Shown: positions 35,903 to 44,677 of the stretch, piece after piece
How positions within the stretch are numbered: position 1 is the stretch's first letter
Layout: every line of letters begins with the position of its first letter
Source: Clostridia bacterium
Lineage (GTDB): Bacteria > Bacillota > Clostridia > Oscillospirales > UBA644
Length of the DNA stretch: 64,000 nucleotides
NCBI GenBank assembly: GCA_017621705.1
Contig: JAGASR010000002.1
Coordinates: forward strand, 109,984-173,983
Reading direction: 5' to 3'
The notes under the pieces: model-generated
What the model was told of the DNA's origin: nothing
Seen by the model: only the letters and a program-made list of their open reading frames with translations
Database searches by the model: none
Made by a program: the position numbers and the translations under genes

Positions 35903-36370
35903 ATGGAGATCGAACGCAAATTTTTGATCGACCGCTTCCCCGAATCACTTCCGCTCGAATCCGAATGCGAAATGCGGCAGATCTACATCTCCGTCATGCC
36001 GACCGTCCGAGCAAGAAGCAAAAAAGTCGGAGATAAAGAAACTTTTCGTCTTACGGTCAAGGGCTCGGGCGAGCTTTGCCGCGAAGAGATAGAAACTTCC
36101 GTCACCAAAGAGCAGTTCGAAGCGCTCTGCCGTGTCGCCGAAAAAGAGCCGATAAGAAAGTTAAAACGGTGCTATAAGCTCCCCGACGGACTTCTGCTTG
36201 AATGTTCGCTCGTCGATGAAGGAACCGAAAACGAGTTTATGTACGCAGAAGTCGAGTTCGAATCCGTCGCCGCTGCCGAAGCTTTCGTTCCGCCGGATTA
36301 TCTCGGAAAAGAAGTTACTTACGATAATTCCTGGAAAATGAACAACTACTGGAAACGAACCAGACTTTAA
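35903..36370 (+). CDS. CYTH-domain protein (adenylate cyclase/triphosphatase family)
   Basis: A 155-residue CYTH protein beginning MEIERKFLI, which carries the ExExK metal and phosphate-binding motif. Further alternating charged strands follow: VRARSKKVGDKETFRLTVKG, REEIETSVT, KLKRCYKL, LECSLVDEG and YAEVEFES. CYTH tunnel-fold enzymes act on inorganic triphosphate, thiamine triphosphate or ATP; bacterial members of this size are mostly inorganic triphosphatases. The ATG has AAGGAG 9 nt upstream (an in-frame TTG at 35894 overlaps that site). Directly downstream lies a broken copy of the GH106-like gene's start. Confidence 0.92.
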   Translation: MEIERKFLIDRFPESLPLESECEMRQIYISVMPTVRARSKKVGDKETFRLTVKGSGELCREEIETSVTKEQFEALCRVAEKEPIRKLKRCYKLPDGLLLECSLVDEGTENEFMYAEVEFESVAAAEAFVPPDYLGKEVTYDNSWKMNNYWKRTRL

Positions 36371-36391
36371 AAATTCAAACAGATCGTTTTT

Positions 36392-36640
36392 ATGAAATAT
36401 CTTGATTTTATAACTCCGCCGAAAGGCTACGGAAATGTCCCTTTTTATTGGTGGAACGGCGAATCGCTCGATATAGACCGTCTTGAATGGCAACTTGAAA
36501 AACTTGCGGAAAACGGAGTCAGCGGCATTCAGATAAATTTTATATGCCACTGCCCCGATGAAGAGAGCGAAAAAGCGTGCAACCCCATTATAAGATTTAA
36601 TGAACGGGACAGACAAACCGTCATCGAATCATTGAAAAAA
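36392..36640 (+). pseudogene. truncated 5' copy of the GH106-like gene
   Basis: The first 41 bases (36392-36432) are identical to 36707-36747, the start of the intact gene. A second identical block of about 23 bases follows, and the encoded peptide stays similar (FYWWNGESLDIDRLEWQLEK versus FYWWNGDKLDSDRIAWQLEK) for about 60 residues before similarity fades. The copy has no ribosome binding site, starts 21 bp after the CYTH stop, and runs in frame (no stop) through the intact gene's promoter into its start codon. I read it as the remnant of a tandem paralogue whose 3' part was deleted, not as part of the functional protein. Confidence 0.75.
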
Positions 36641-36643
36641 ATC

Positions 36644-36672
36644 TTGACAAATGTTTCTTTACATGATAAGAT
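36644..36672 (+). promoter_or_regulatory. promoter of the GH106-like gene
   Basis: TTGACA (36644-36649), a 17-bp spacer, TAAGAT (36667-36672) with TGA before the -10. Its presence between the two copies shows that the functional start is at 36707. Confidence 0.8.
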
Positions 36673-36706
36673 AGATGTAATGAATTTAAAATTGGAGAGT
36701 TTAGCT

Positions 36707-39700
36707 ATGAAATATCTTGATTTTATAACTCCGCCGAAAGGCTACGGCAACGTTCCTTTTTATTGGTGGAACGGCGATAAGCTCGACAGCGACCGTATTG
36801 CATGGCAGCTCGAAAAGCTTGCAGAGAACGGCGTTTCGGGCGTTCAGATCAACTTTATGCATCATTGCCCCGAGCAGGATCCGACTAAAGTCGGCGGCGG
36901 CTTCGGCAAATCCGTAGAATGCGATCCCCTTGCTTTTACCGATGAATGGTGGGCAATCGTAAACAGAGTCTTCCGCAAGGCAAAATCCCTCGGTATGGGT
37001 GTCGGCATCAGTGACTATACGCTCGGTTGGATCGGCAACGGATTCTTTGTCGATAAAGTTGCGATCGATGCAAAACTCTGCGCCGAAGAGCTTTCCTGCG
37101 AAAAGACAGAGATCAAAGCAGGCGAAGAATATAAATTCGAAGCTCCCGAAGGCTTCCTTTCCGCCGCTGTCGTTTATTCTGACGGTAACTGGGAACCCGT
37201 GACCGCTTCCTTTACGGCAGAGCAGGACGGCACTGTCTGCGTCGTAACGAAAAAAGTAAATCCCAGATCTATAAATGTCCTCGACCCCGAGGCAGGCAAG
37301 CTCCTCGCTAAAGTTTTCTTTGAATATTTTGAAGAAAAGCTCGATGAAGATGTCCGTGATGCTCTCAACTACTGCTTCCAGGACGAATTCATGCCCGGAT
37401 GCAACACTTCCCGTATCTGGTCCGACTCTCTTTGCGAAAAGATCAAAGAAGATAAGGGCTACGATATCACTCCGCTTCTCTTCGAACTTTTTATCGAAAC
37501 TCCCGAGTGCGTCAAGACCCGTCTTGACTACTGCGACGTTAAAACAGGCATGACCGAAGAGGGCTATTTCAAACCTATCTACGAATTCCACGCATCCCGC
37601 GGCCTTATTTACGGCTGTGACCAGTGCTCCCGCGGTCTTTCTCCCGGAGAATACGGCGACTATTTCCGTACAGTCCGTTGGTTTACCGCACCCGGCAACG
37701 ATACACCGTTCCGTGCCGCAAATATCATCAAAGATAAAGTTTCAAGCTCCATCGCACATCTCTACGGCAGAGAAAGAACATGGCTCGAGGGCTACCACAG
37801 CTCCGGTTGGGGCACTTCTCTCGCAAGCCTCAAAGCGCCCACCAGTGATAACTTTATTTACGGCATGAACCTTCTCTGTATGCACGGTCTTTACTACTCC
37901 ACTTACGGCGGCTTCTGGGAATGGGCTCCTCCCGATTTCCATTTCAGAATGCCTTACTGGGATCATGCAAAGAGCTTTTTCAGCTATTACGAACGTCTTT
38001 CTTATCTTCTCACCCGCGGCAATCATGTCTGTGACGTTGCGCTTTTCTACCCCGTAAGCGCTTGCGATGCCGCAATCAACGCAGAAAAAGCCGTTAAATC
38101 AACTTTCGTTGCCGCAAAAGACCTTTTTGAAAACGGTATCGACTTTGACTTTATCGATTTCCAGTCTATCCTTGCCTCCGAGATCAACGACGGCAAGATG
38201 TGCGTTGCAGGCGAAAAATATAAGACCCTCGTTGTTGTAAATGTTGACTGTATGCGCCACGAAACTCTTGCGAAACTCAAGAAATTCGCAGACCTCGGCG
38301 GCAATCTCATAATCCTCGGCGACGTTCCTCAGTATACCGACGTTATCGGCGATACTCTCCCCGATGAAGTCAACGCTATACTTGTTAATGACAATGTTGA
38401 AATGCTCGTTGCCGTAAATAAAAATACAGATCGAGACTTCATGCCGATCGACGGCACCCGTGCGAACGTTCTTCACAGAAACGACGGAGATATCGATGTT
38501 TATTTCGTCCGAAACACCAAGAAAGGCACTGTCTGCGCATTTGATTGCGACGGTACCGCTGAACTCTGGTTTGCAGACGGAAGCAAGCGTCTTCTTATCG
38601 ATTCCTGCAAGAAGAACGGCAAGACCCATATCGCTATCCCGTTTGACGGCGATAATCTCATCGTCTTTAACAGAACCGACGATGTTGCAACCGAAAAATA
38701 TGCGGAACTCGGCGAAATTTCCGAAACCGTCTGCATCGATGGCGACTGGGATTTCTCCCTCACTCCGACCCTTTATAATAAATGGGGCGATTTCAGACTT
38801 CCCGTCAACGATGAATATATCGGCGCGGAAGTACGTTTCCCCGAAATCAACGGCAAAAAACAGACCGTTGCAAAATACGATCTCTGGAAGAAAGTTCTTC
38901 CCGACGGCTCCGAAGAAACCGTTACCGTCAACGACCGTTACGGCATAGTTACGGGCCAGTGCTATGAACAGGGCTACCACGGTCTCAAAAAGTTTGTTTA
39001 TGACTGGAACCTCGTCGTAAGATCAAACGAAAAAGCCGTCTTCGTATCCGAGTTCAGCCTTGACGAAGATACCGACATCGAGATCCTTACGGGCGGTATC
39101 AAACATTCCGTTCTCATGATAGATGCCGATATCATCAGAGATCTCTCGTCTGTTTCGGTCAAAAAAGGCGTGCATCGTCTCTCTGTTGAGTATGTAAACG
39201 AAGAAAATAAAGAATACCGCGGCTATATCGTCTTCAGAGATAAATCAAAGCAGGGCGGCGCTACGGGCCTTCCTCTCACCAACAGCTGGTTTGCAGACAG
39301 ATCTCTCGTCAGATTCTCGACCGACAGCTTCGAAAAAGAAGTTACCGTTGTTTCCGGTCTTGCACCCGCAGTCGAAAGCCTCGAAGTCGTTGCGTTCGGC
39401 GAAGTTACTTTTGCAACCGTTAACGGCGGCGGTGCGATCGTAGAAAAAACGGGCGAAAGATACGGCGCTAACGTTTACCGCGTAACCGTGGGTAATGTTT
39501 TAACAACTGTCGGCTCCATGGCTCTCACCGTCAGACCTTTCTTCGGCTATGTCGGCGGCGCGATCCTTCCCGAACCGATCCGCGAAAACTGCGGCAAGGG
39601 CGTTATTTCTCTCGGCGATACCGCAAAAGTCGGCGGCCTTGAAAGCTATTCCGGTAAATTCGTTTACGAAAAACTCATCGATATCAAGAAAGAAAACGGC

Positions 39701-39964
39701 AAGAAATATATCCTCGATCTCGGAACCGTCGCTTGCTCTTGCAAAGTTACCGTCAACGGCGACTGTGTTGCGATGTCCTGCGTTCCTCCGTTTGAGTTCG
39801 ATATCACGGAATTCCTCTTTGACGGCGAAAATAACCGCATAACCGTCGAAGTTGCAAACACTCTCTGCAACCAGTATTCCGATAACCCGTCTCCGTATTC
39901 CAACTATCCCAAGGATGCGACCTCCGGTCTTATCGGCCCCGTTTCAGTCAAGATCTACGGCTGA
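36707..39964 (+). CDS. GH106-like large glycoside hydrolase (putative alpha-L-rhamnosidase)
   Basis: A 1085-residue cytoplasmic protein (no signal peptide). The N-terminal half resembles the GH106 TIM-barrel: an opening TPPKGYGNVPFYWWNGD, then LAENGVSGVQINFM, LGMGVGISDYTLGWIG, CFQDEFMPGCNTSRIWSD, SSIAHLYGRERTWLEGY (candidate catalytic acid region) and GMNLLCMHGLYYSTYGGFWE. The C-terminal half has beta-sandwich domains like those of GH2/GH106, ending with a jelly-roll VTVNGDCVAMSCVPPFEFDI. Length fits GH106. Similarity is judged from pattern only, so substrate assignment is tentative. ATG 36707 follows GGAGAG. A terminator follows, and a partial copy of its 5' end lies upstream. Confidence 0.7.
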   Translation: MKYLDFITPPKGYGNVPFYWWNGDKLDSDRIAWQLEKLAENGVSGVQINFMHHCPEQDPTKVGGGFGKSVECDPLAFTDEWWAIVNRVFRKAKSLGMGVGISDYTLGWIGNGFFVDKVAIDAKLCAEELSCEKTEIKAGEEYKFEAPEGFLSAAVVYSDGNWEPVTASFTAEQDGTVCVVTKKVNPRSINVLDPEAGKLLAKVFFEYFEEKLDEDVRDALNYCFQDEFMPGCNTSRIWSDSLCEKIKEDKGYDITPLLFELFIETPECVKTRLDYCDVKTGMTEEGYFKPIYEFHASRGLIYGCDQCSRGLSPGEYGDYFRTVRWFTAPGNDTPFRAANIIKDKVSSSIAHLYGRERTWLEGYHSSGWGTSLASLKAPTSDNFIYGMNLLCMHGLYYSTYGGFWEWAPPDFHFRMPYWDHAKSFFSYYERLSYLLTRGNHVCDVALFYPVSACDAAINAEKAVKSTFVAAKDLFENGIDFDFIDFQSILASEINDGKMCVAGEKYKTLVVVNVDCMRHETLAKLKKFADLGGNLIILGDVPQYTDVIGDTLPDEVNAILVNDNVEMLVAVNKNTDRDFMPIDGTRANVLHRNDGDIDVYFVRNTKKGTVCAFDCDGTAELWFADGSKRLLIDSCKKNGKTHIAIPFDGDNLIVFNRTDDVATEKYAELGEISETVCIDGDWDFSLTPTLYNKWGDFRLPVNDEYIGAEVRFPEINGKKQTVAKYDLWKKVLPDGSEETVTVNDRYGIVTGQCYEQGYHGLKKFVYDWNLVVRSNEKAVFVSEFSLDEDTDIEILTGGIKHSVLMIDADIIRDLSSVSVKKGVHRLSVEYVNEENKEYRGYIVFRDKSKQGGATGLPLTNSWFADRSLVRFSTDSFEKEVTVVSGLAPAVESLEVVAFGEVTFATVNGGGAIVEKTGERYGANVYRVTVGNVLTTVGSMALTVRPFFGYVGGAILPEPIRENCGKGVISLGDTAKVGGLESYSGKFVYEKLIDIKKENGKKYILDLGTVACSCKVTVNGDCVAMSCVPPFEFDITEFLFDGENNRITVEVANTLCNQYSDNPSPYSNYPKDATSGLIGPVSVKIYG

Positions 39965-39995
39965 TAACCGAACGGTAAATTATTTTTATAATAAC

Positions 39996-40034
39996 GAAAT
40001 ACACCTCCGCGATCGGGGGTGTATTTCATTTTTA
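39996..40034. terminator. terminator after the GH106-like gene
   Basis: GAAATACACCTCCG, loop CGAT, CGGGGGTGTATTTC (39996-40027; one T-G pair), followed by ATTTTTA. Confidence 0.88.
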
Positions 40035-40037
40035 CGG

Positions 40038-40066
40038 TTGAGTTTTTCTGAATTATATGCTATAAT
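40038..40066 (+). promoter_or_regulatory. promoter of GrpB-family gene
   Basis: TTGAGT (40038-40043), a 17-bp spacer, TATAAT (40061-40066) with TG upstream. Confidence 0.75.
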
Positions 40067-40096
40067 CCTGATATAGAGATTTTGAGGAGAGCGCAG

Positions 40097-40612
40097 ATGA
40101 AAACAGCAAAAGTTACGGTTGTACCATATAACCCTGCATGGAGATCCGATTTTGAAAAAATAAAGAAAGAGCTTGAAAACGCTCTTTGCGGTCTGATCGT
40201 CGGAATTGAGCATATAGGCAGTACTTCTGTTGAAGGCCTTGCCGCAAAACCCTGCATTGATATTGATGTTATTATCGAAAATTATTCTGTCTTTGATAAT
40301 GTCGTCGAAAAATTAAAAGAGATCGGATATATCCATGAGGGAGATCTGGGTATCAAAGGCAGGGAAGCTTTTAAATATTCCGATAAACCGTATTTGCAAA
40401 ATCATCATTTATATGTTTGCCCGAAAAATTCCGAGGAATTACATCGTCATATTGTGTTCAGGGATTTTTTAAGAAGCAATCCCGATGCGGTCAAAAAATA
40501 CGGATCTGTCAAGCAAACAGCTGCTCAGCTGTTTCCCGATGATATCGATAAATACATTCAGTATAAATCTCCTTGCATTGAGGAATTGTATGGGGCTTGC
40601 GGCCTGAAATAA
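40097..40612 (+). CDS. GrpB/Dephospho-CoA kinase-like nucleotidyltransferase-fold protein
   Basis: A 171-residue GrpB-family (UPF0157) protein. The family core is visible: VVPYNPAWRSDFEKIKKEL, then VGIEHIGSTSVEGLAAKPCI with the GS motif of a nucleotidyltransferase fold, DIDVII with the metal-binding Asp pair, HHLYVCPKNSEE, and RDFLRSNPDAVKKYG. Function is unestablished; fusions to dephospho-CoA kinase are known. ATG 40097 has GAGGAG 7 nt upstream. It is monocistronic between its own promoter and a terminator. Confidence 0.9.
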   Translation: MKTAKVTVVPYNPAWRSDFEKIKKELENALCGLIVGIEHIGSTSVEGLAAKPCIDIDVIIENYSVFDNVVEKLKEIGYIHEGDLGIKGREAFKYSDKPYLQNHHLYVCPKNSEELHRHIVFRDFLRSNPDAVKKYGSVKQTAAQLFPDDIDKYIQYKSPCIEELYGACGLK

Positions 40613-40628
40613 TTTTAATAAAACGAAA

Positions 40629-40661
40629 ACCGCTCACGAAAATCCGTGAGCGGTAATTTTA
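40629..40661. terminator. bidirectional terminator between GrpB gene and pcrA
   Basis: ACCGCTCACG, loop, CGTGAGCGGT (40629-40654), followed by AATTTTATT on the plus strand and by GTTTTCGTTTT on the reverse strand. Confidence 0.85.
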
Positions 40662-43010
40662 TTATTCGATTATCATAAGTTTTGCGAAGTTTGCCATGAG
40701 TTTTTTCTTGCCTGCGGTTGCGAAATCGACTTCAAGCAAGCTGTCCGAAGACATTTCCGTTACCGAAACGAGAACGCCCTCGCCGAAAACTTTGTGCTTG
40801 ACTTTCTGTCCTGCGCGGTAGCTCGTTTTTGTATCCTTTGATTTGGGGATAACGGTCACGGCGTTCGTTAAAAGCGCTCTTTCGTGCATCGGTTTCGAAC
40901 GGCGGACGGGGGGCTGTATTTCCTGCTGAATATGATGAACTTCCGTGATGAGCTCCGGCGGGATCTCTTTTAAGAATCTCGAAGGAATCGCGGGGCGCGG
41001 AGTTCCGTACAGCATTCTTGAACGTACACTCGTGATAAAGAGCTGTTTTCTCGCTCTCGTTATCGCAACGTAGCAAAGTCTTCTTTCCTCTTCGAGGCCG
41101 CCCGGTTCGTTTACGGACATTGCGGACGGGAAAAGACCTTCTTCGAAGCCGATGAGGAATACAACGTCGAATTCCAGACCTTTTGCGCAGTGCATCGTCA
41201 TGAGCGTTACGGCAGGTTCGTTTTCGTCGAGATTATCGACTGCGCTTACGAGTGCTGTCTGCTCGAGATATCCGAGTAGAGTCGGTTCTTCGGCATTCTT
41301 TTCGTATTCGAGGATGTTATTCTGAAGTTCGTGGACGTTTTCTATTCTGGAGATCGCTTCCGTGAGGTCGTACTGAGATCTCAAAGCTTGTTCGAATCTG
41401 ACGGTTGCGAGCAGTTCCGTAAAAAGCTGAGACGGGGTTACGACTTTCGATTTATCGGAAAGCATTTTTATCGTTCTTGCAAAGTCCATGAGCTTTTCGG
41501 ACGATCTCTGAAGTTCGGGATAAGCCGCGGCATTCGCAATAACGTCAAAGAAATGAGCGCCCGTCGATTCGCAGATACCGCTGATCTTATCGAGGGTCGT
41601 GTCGCCGATGCCTCGCTTGGGCTCGTTGATGATTCGCAGAAGTCTCGTTCTGTCGTACGGGTTGCAGATAACGTTGAGGTACGCGAGAACGTCCTGAATT
41701 TCTTTTCTCTTGAAGAACGGCTGACCGCCGAAAACTCGGTAGGGAATACCGTTCATTCGAAGAGAATGTTCGATAGAGTTGGACTGCGCATTCGTTCTGT
41801 AAAGAATGCAGAAGTCGTTATTTTTAAAGCCGTGGGTACCTTTGCCGCTCATGATGCTGCGACAGATATATTCGCCTTCTTCCGACTGCGTGTTGAGCTG
41901 GTTTACGGTTATGTTGTGTCCGGGACCCTGATCGGTCCAGAGGCGTTTGCCTTTTCTTCCCTCGTTATTTGCGATCACGGCGTTTGCGGCGTCGAGAATA
42001 GTCTGTGTCGAACGGTAGTTCTGCTCGAGGCGAACTACTTTCGCATCCGTAAACTGTCTTTCGAAGCTCAGAATATTTTCGATCGATGCGCCCATGAAGC
42101 GGTAGATACTCTGGTCATCGTCACCTACAACGCAGATCTTGCCGGTCGGCGCAAGAAGCGAAACAAGGCGGTACTGAAGCGGGTTTGTGTCCTGATATTC
42201 GTCGACGAGAACGTACTGGAATCTGTTGTTTATCGTTTTTCTTACTTCTTCGTTTGATGAAAGCAGACGGACCGTCATGAAAATAAGGTCGTCAAAGTCG
42301 AAAGCGTTCGCATTTTTCAGCTCTGCCTGATATTCTTTATAGATCATCGGCACCTGCTGAAGATCTCTGCCTTCGTGAACGTATTCGCCTGCGGAAACGT
42401 ATTTGCATTTTGCCGCGGAAATAATTCTCGAGACGACTTTTGCGTTGTAGTTTTCGCTCAGATGGTGTTTTTTGATGATTGAATCGATCAGTTTATGGCT
42501 GTCTGTATCGTCGTAGATCGTAAAGTTTGACTGAAAACCGATCCTGTCCGCAAAACGGCGGAGAATACGTACGCAAAGCGAATGGAAAGTCAGCGCCCAG
42601 AGCTTGTCTCCGCTGATGTTATACTGTTTTTCAAGTCGTTCGCGCATTTCGCCTGCGGCTTTGTTCGTAAAAGTTATCGCAAGAAGATTGTATGCGTTGA
42701 TCGGGTCGCTTGCCATAAGCTTTAAATATCTCTGTTCGGTACGCTTGGTCTTGTCCTTTAAGCATTCTTCAAGGTACGCTTTATCGTCATCCGTGGCATC
42801 GGACTGCGTGGAGTTATATGTATTGCCGTAGCGGATAAGATAGCCGATCTTGCTGATAACGGCGGTCGTCTTTCCGCTTCCCGCGCCTGCAAGGATAAGA
42901 AGAGGTCCGTCGTTTGAAAAGACCGCTTCTCTCTGTTCTTTATTGAGGTGCGAATATTCGTCGTCAAGGATCTTTTTTCGAAGATCGAGTATTTCGTTTT
43001 TCGTTGCCAT
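40662..43010 (-). CDS. pcrA: UvrD/PcrA-type ATP-dependent DNA helicase
   Basis: A 782-residue superfamily 1A helicase (3'-5') for repair and rolling-circle processes. Motifs in order: Q motif LNKEQREAV, Walker A LAGAGSGKTTAV, Ia LLAITFTNKAAGEM, II VDEYQDTNPLQY, III VVGDDDQSIYRFMGA, IV RLEQNYRSTQ, V TLMTMHCAKGLEFDVVFL, and VI EERRLCYVAITRARK. The C-terminal 100 residues include the PcrA-type RAGQKVKHKVFGEGVLV Tudor-like segment that binds RNA polymerase. Length is slightly above B. subtilis PcrA. It is monocistronic. Confidence 0.97.
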   Translation of the reverse strand: MATKNEILDLRKKILDDEYSHLNKEQREAVFSNDGPLLILAGAGSGKTTAVISKIGYLIRYGNTYNSTQSDATDDDKAYLEECLKDKTKRTEQRYLKLMASDPINAYNLLAITFTNKAAGEMRERLEKQYNISGDKLWALTFHSLCVRILRRFADRIGFQSNFTIYDDTDSHKLIDSIIKKHHLSENYNAKVVSRIISAAKCKYVSAGEYVHEGRDLQQVPMIYKEYQAELKNANAFDFDDLIFMTVRLLSSNEEVRKTINNRFQYVLVDEYQDTNPLQYRLVSLLAPTGKICVVGDDDQSIYRFMGASIENILSFERQFTDAKVVRLEQNYRSTQTILDAANAVIANNEGRKGKRLWTDQGPGHNITVNQLNTQSEEGEYICRSIMSGKGTHGFKNNDFCILYRTNAQSNSIEHSLRMNGIPYRVFGGQPFFKRKEIQDVLAYLNVICNPYDRTRLLRIINEPKRGIGDTTLDKISGICESTGAHFFDVIANAAAYPELQRSSEKLMDFARTIKMLSDKSKVVTPSQLFTELLATVRFEQALRSQYDLTEAISRIENVHELQNNILEYEKNAEEPTLLGYLEQTALVSAVDNLDENEPAVTLMTMHCAKGLEFDVVFLIGFEEGLFPSAMSVNEPGGLEEERRLCYVAITRARKQLFITSVRSRMLYGTPRPAIPSRFLKEIPPELITEVHHIQQEIQPPVRRSKPMHERALLTNAVTVIPKSKDTKTSYRAGQKVKHKVFGEGVLVSVTEMSSDSLLEVDFATAGKKKLMANFAKLMIIE

Positions 43011-43104
43011 ATTTTCTCTCTCTTTTTCTCTTTTCGGAAAAAGTTTACCCCCCTGTCTTTGTGTGTTTATATGTAAATGGAACTGTAATTTTTATATCAA
43101 TATT

Positions 43105-43133
43105 ATTATACTATATTTTTTACGAAAAATCAA
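43105..43133 (-). promoter_or_regulatory. pcrA promoter
   Basis: Reverse strand: TTGATT (43128-43133), a 17-bp spacer, TATAAT (43105-43110). Confidence 0.75.
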
Positions 43134-43210
43134 GCATGGAATGTAAATAAAATTTTTTTTATGGGAAATAATATGGCAAGAAAAATAAATACGGAACGGA
43201 GTATCAGATA

Positions 43211-43906
43211 TTGAAAAATCTTCTTAAATATTCAGCCGCCTTTCTGCTCGTTTTTGCTTTGTTTTCCGCAGTCGTTATCCCGTCGCTCATGTCGGGAAAA
43301 ACCGATATTTCTTCCGACGCTCTTTCAAAATACGGTTCACGCGGCTCGGAAGTCCGCAAGATCCAGCAGAAGCTTTCCTCCTGGGGGTATTACGACGGTG
43401 CGGTTGACGGCATCTACGGCACACAAACGAAAAACGCGGTCATATATTTTCAACGTAAAAACGGACTTCAAGCCGACGGGATCGCAGGACCTCAAACCCT
43501 TGCGGCTATGGGAATTTCTTCGTCTTCTTCATCATCGTCTTCAAACAATTCGAACGACGTTTATCTTCTCGCCCGAATAATTTCCGCAGAGGCAAGAGGG
43601 GAGCCTTATAAAGGACAGGTTGCCGTCGGCGCAGTAGTTTTAAACAGGGTCGATCACCCGTCTTTCCCGAATACGATTGCAGGCGTTATCTATCAGAACG
43701 GCGCGTTTACGGCGCTCGTTGACGGACAGTATGACCAGCCGATTGCAGATTCCGCATATAAAGCCGCTCGCGATGCTCTGAACGGCTGGGATCCGACGGG
43801 CGGCTGCATCTATTATTACAATCCCCGAACCGCAACGAATGCCTGGATCCGCACTCTTCCGATCTATACAACTATCGGAAAACACGTTTTTTCAAAAGGC
43901 AAATAA
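43211..43906 (+). CDS. sleB: spore cortex-lytic enzyme SleB
   Basis: A 231-residue secreted hydrolase. The N-terminal signal or anchor segment spans about 6-28, followed by a peptidoglycan-binding domain (about 40-100: GSRGSEVRKIQQKLSSWGYY, DGIAGPQTLAAMG). A Ser linker leads to the SleB hydrolase domain (about 117-231) with LLARIISAEARGEPYKGQVA, where the Glu is the catalytic acid, and VILNR-like VVLNRVDHPSFP. SleB degrades cortex peptidoglycan with muramic delta-lactam at germination, so the organism likely forms endospores. The start is TTG at 43211 with GGAG 9 nt upstream. The usual partner ypeB is not adjacent. Confidence 0.93.
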   Translation: MKNLLKYSAAFLLVFALFSAVVIPSLMSGKTDISSDALSKYGSRGSEVRKIQQKLSSWGYYDGAVDGIYGTQTKNAVIYFQRKNGLQADGIAGPQTLAAMGISSSSSSSSSNNSNDVYLLARIISAEARGEPYKGQVAVGAVVLNRVDHPSFPNTIAGVIYQNGAFTALVDGQYDQPIADSAYKAARDALNGWDPTGGCIYYYNPRTATNAWIRTLPIYTTIGKHVFSKGK

Positions 43907-43937
43907 ACGGACGTTAATAAAATAATTTATAAAACAA

Positions 43938-43967
43938 AAAAAGATAGTCTTTCGGCTATCTTTTTCT
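43938..43967. terminator. bidirectional terminator between sleB and DUF1540 gene
   Basis: AAAAAGATAG, loop TCTTTCGG, CTATCTTTTT (43938-43965). Confidence 0.85.
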
Positions 43968-43984
43968 GTTTATTTCTGCTGTTT

Positions 43985-44290
43985 TTATTTTTTGAACGTT
44001 GCGCAGCATGTTTCGCCGCAGTTGCAGGATTTTTCGCCGCAGATATCGATCGATTCGGCGCAGCATTCGCCTTCGCAGTTGAATCTGCAGTTTTCGGCTT
44101 CGCAGTCGATAAGTGTGCAGTGGCAGATCGATTCGCCGAGAGACATAGTTGCGTGTTCTCTGATAAAGCTGTCGCATCTTGTGCCGTCGGTGGAGTTTGC
44201 TTCTTCGCCGCCGACTTTCACGTTTTCAAGGCAGCAGCAATGCTCTTTATTGTGTGCGCATTGAACTGCAGAACAGTATATATCGGTCAT
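43985..44290 (-). CDS. DUF1540-domain Cys-rich protein
   Basis: A 101-residue protein with many Cys residues arranged in two DUF1540-like units: CSAVQCAHNKEHCCCLENV with a downstream CDSF, and CTLIDCEAENCRFNCEGEC followed by CAESIDICG. A third, shorter Cys run follows (CNCGETCC). DUF1540 proteins are common in Clostridia and thought to bind metal; function is unknown. AAGGATG precedes the ATG. It is monocistronic, between convergent sleB and the divergent carA leader. Confidence 0.88.
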   Translation of the reverse strand: MTDIYCSAVQCAHNKEHCCCLENVKVGGEEANSTDGTRCDSFIREHATMSLGESICHCTLIDCEAENCRFNCEGECCAESIDICGEKSCNCGETCCATFKK

Positions 44291-44391
44291 TTTTTTATCA
44301 TCCTTTCGGTTTTTTACGGTTTTGCCGCACTCTTATTTTACCCGATAAACCGTCAGATTATCATTGTCAAAAAAAATTAAAAAAACAAATA

Positions 44392-44420
44392 TTGACAATG
44401 GGTAGAAAATCTTATATAAT
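44392..44420 (+). promoter_or_regulatory. distal promoter P1 upstream of carA
   Basis: TTGACA (44392-44397), a 17-bp spacer, TATAAT (44415-44420). Confidence 0.87.
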
Positions 44421-44426
44421 ATAAAG

Positions 44427-44490
44427 TCGGATAAGGGCGTTTGTCGGTTGTGTGGCTATCAGTCATACGCCCGTCGAACGTTCTTTTTTT
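44427..44490 (+). ncRNA. candidate structured leader or small RNA
   Basis: It starts about 7 bp after the P1 -10 box. GGGCGT and ACGCCC flank a 26-base loop; a self-complementary GAACGTTC and seven T's follow. This could be a small RNA or an attenuator-like leader of carA. The stem is short and not adjacent to the T run, so assignment is weak. It matches no riboswitch I know. Confidence 0.3.
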
Positions 44491-44576
44491 ATGCATAAAA
44501 AGCGGTGATTTTCTTTATTTATCATACGAAAATCATAAAGTTTCTTTTTACGACAAAAAAAATCCATATATTCGGC

Positions 44577-44605
44577 TTTACACCCAACCAATAATAGTGT
44601 ATAAT
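44577..44605 (+). promoter_or_regulatory. proximal carA promoter P2
   Basis: TTTACA (44577-44582), a 17-bp spacer, TATAAT (44600-44605). The leader to the carA ATG is about 65 nt. Confidence 0.82.
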
Positions 44606-44677
44606 ATATAGTAGGGTATTGTGACCCCACCGGACACACATTCAGTTACGATTTTACATATATGAGAGGATATAGAT

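Larger units (their letters stand above)
44291..44677 (+). other. gene-free leader region upstream of carA, with two promoters
   Basis: No coding frame is supported in these 387 bp. It holds promoter P1 (44392-44420), a GC-rich element (44427-44490), a T7 tract, then AT-rich spacer, promoter P2 (44577-44605) and the carA ribosome site AGAGGAT. The GC-rich element has GGGCGT (44435-44440) able to pair with ACGCCC (44467-44472). P1 transcripts would pass through it before reaching carA. No PyrR-binding consensus was recognised. Confidence 0.6.

Noticed and set aside
36392..36706. Reading the GH106-like gene as a 1190-residue protein with a duplicated N-terminus
   Set aside because: A promoter and ribosome site lie between the copies, and the first copy has no ribosome site.
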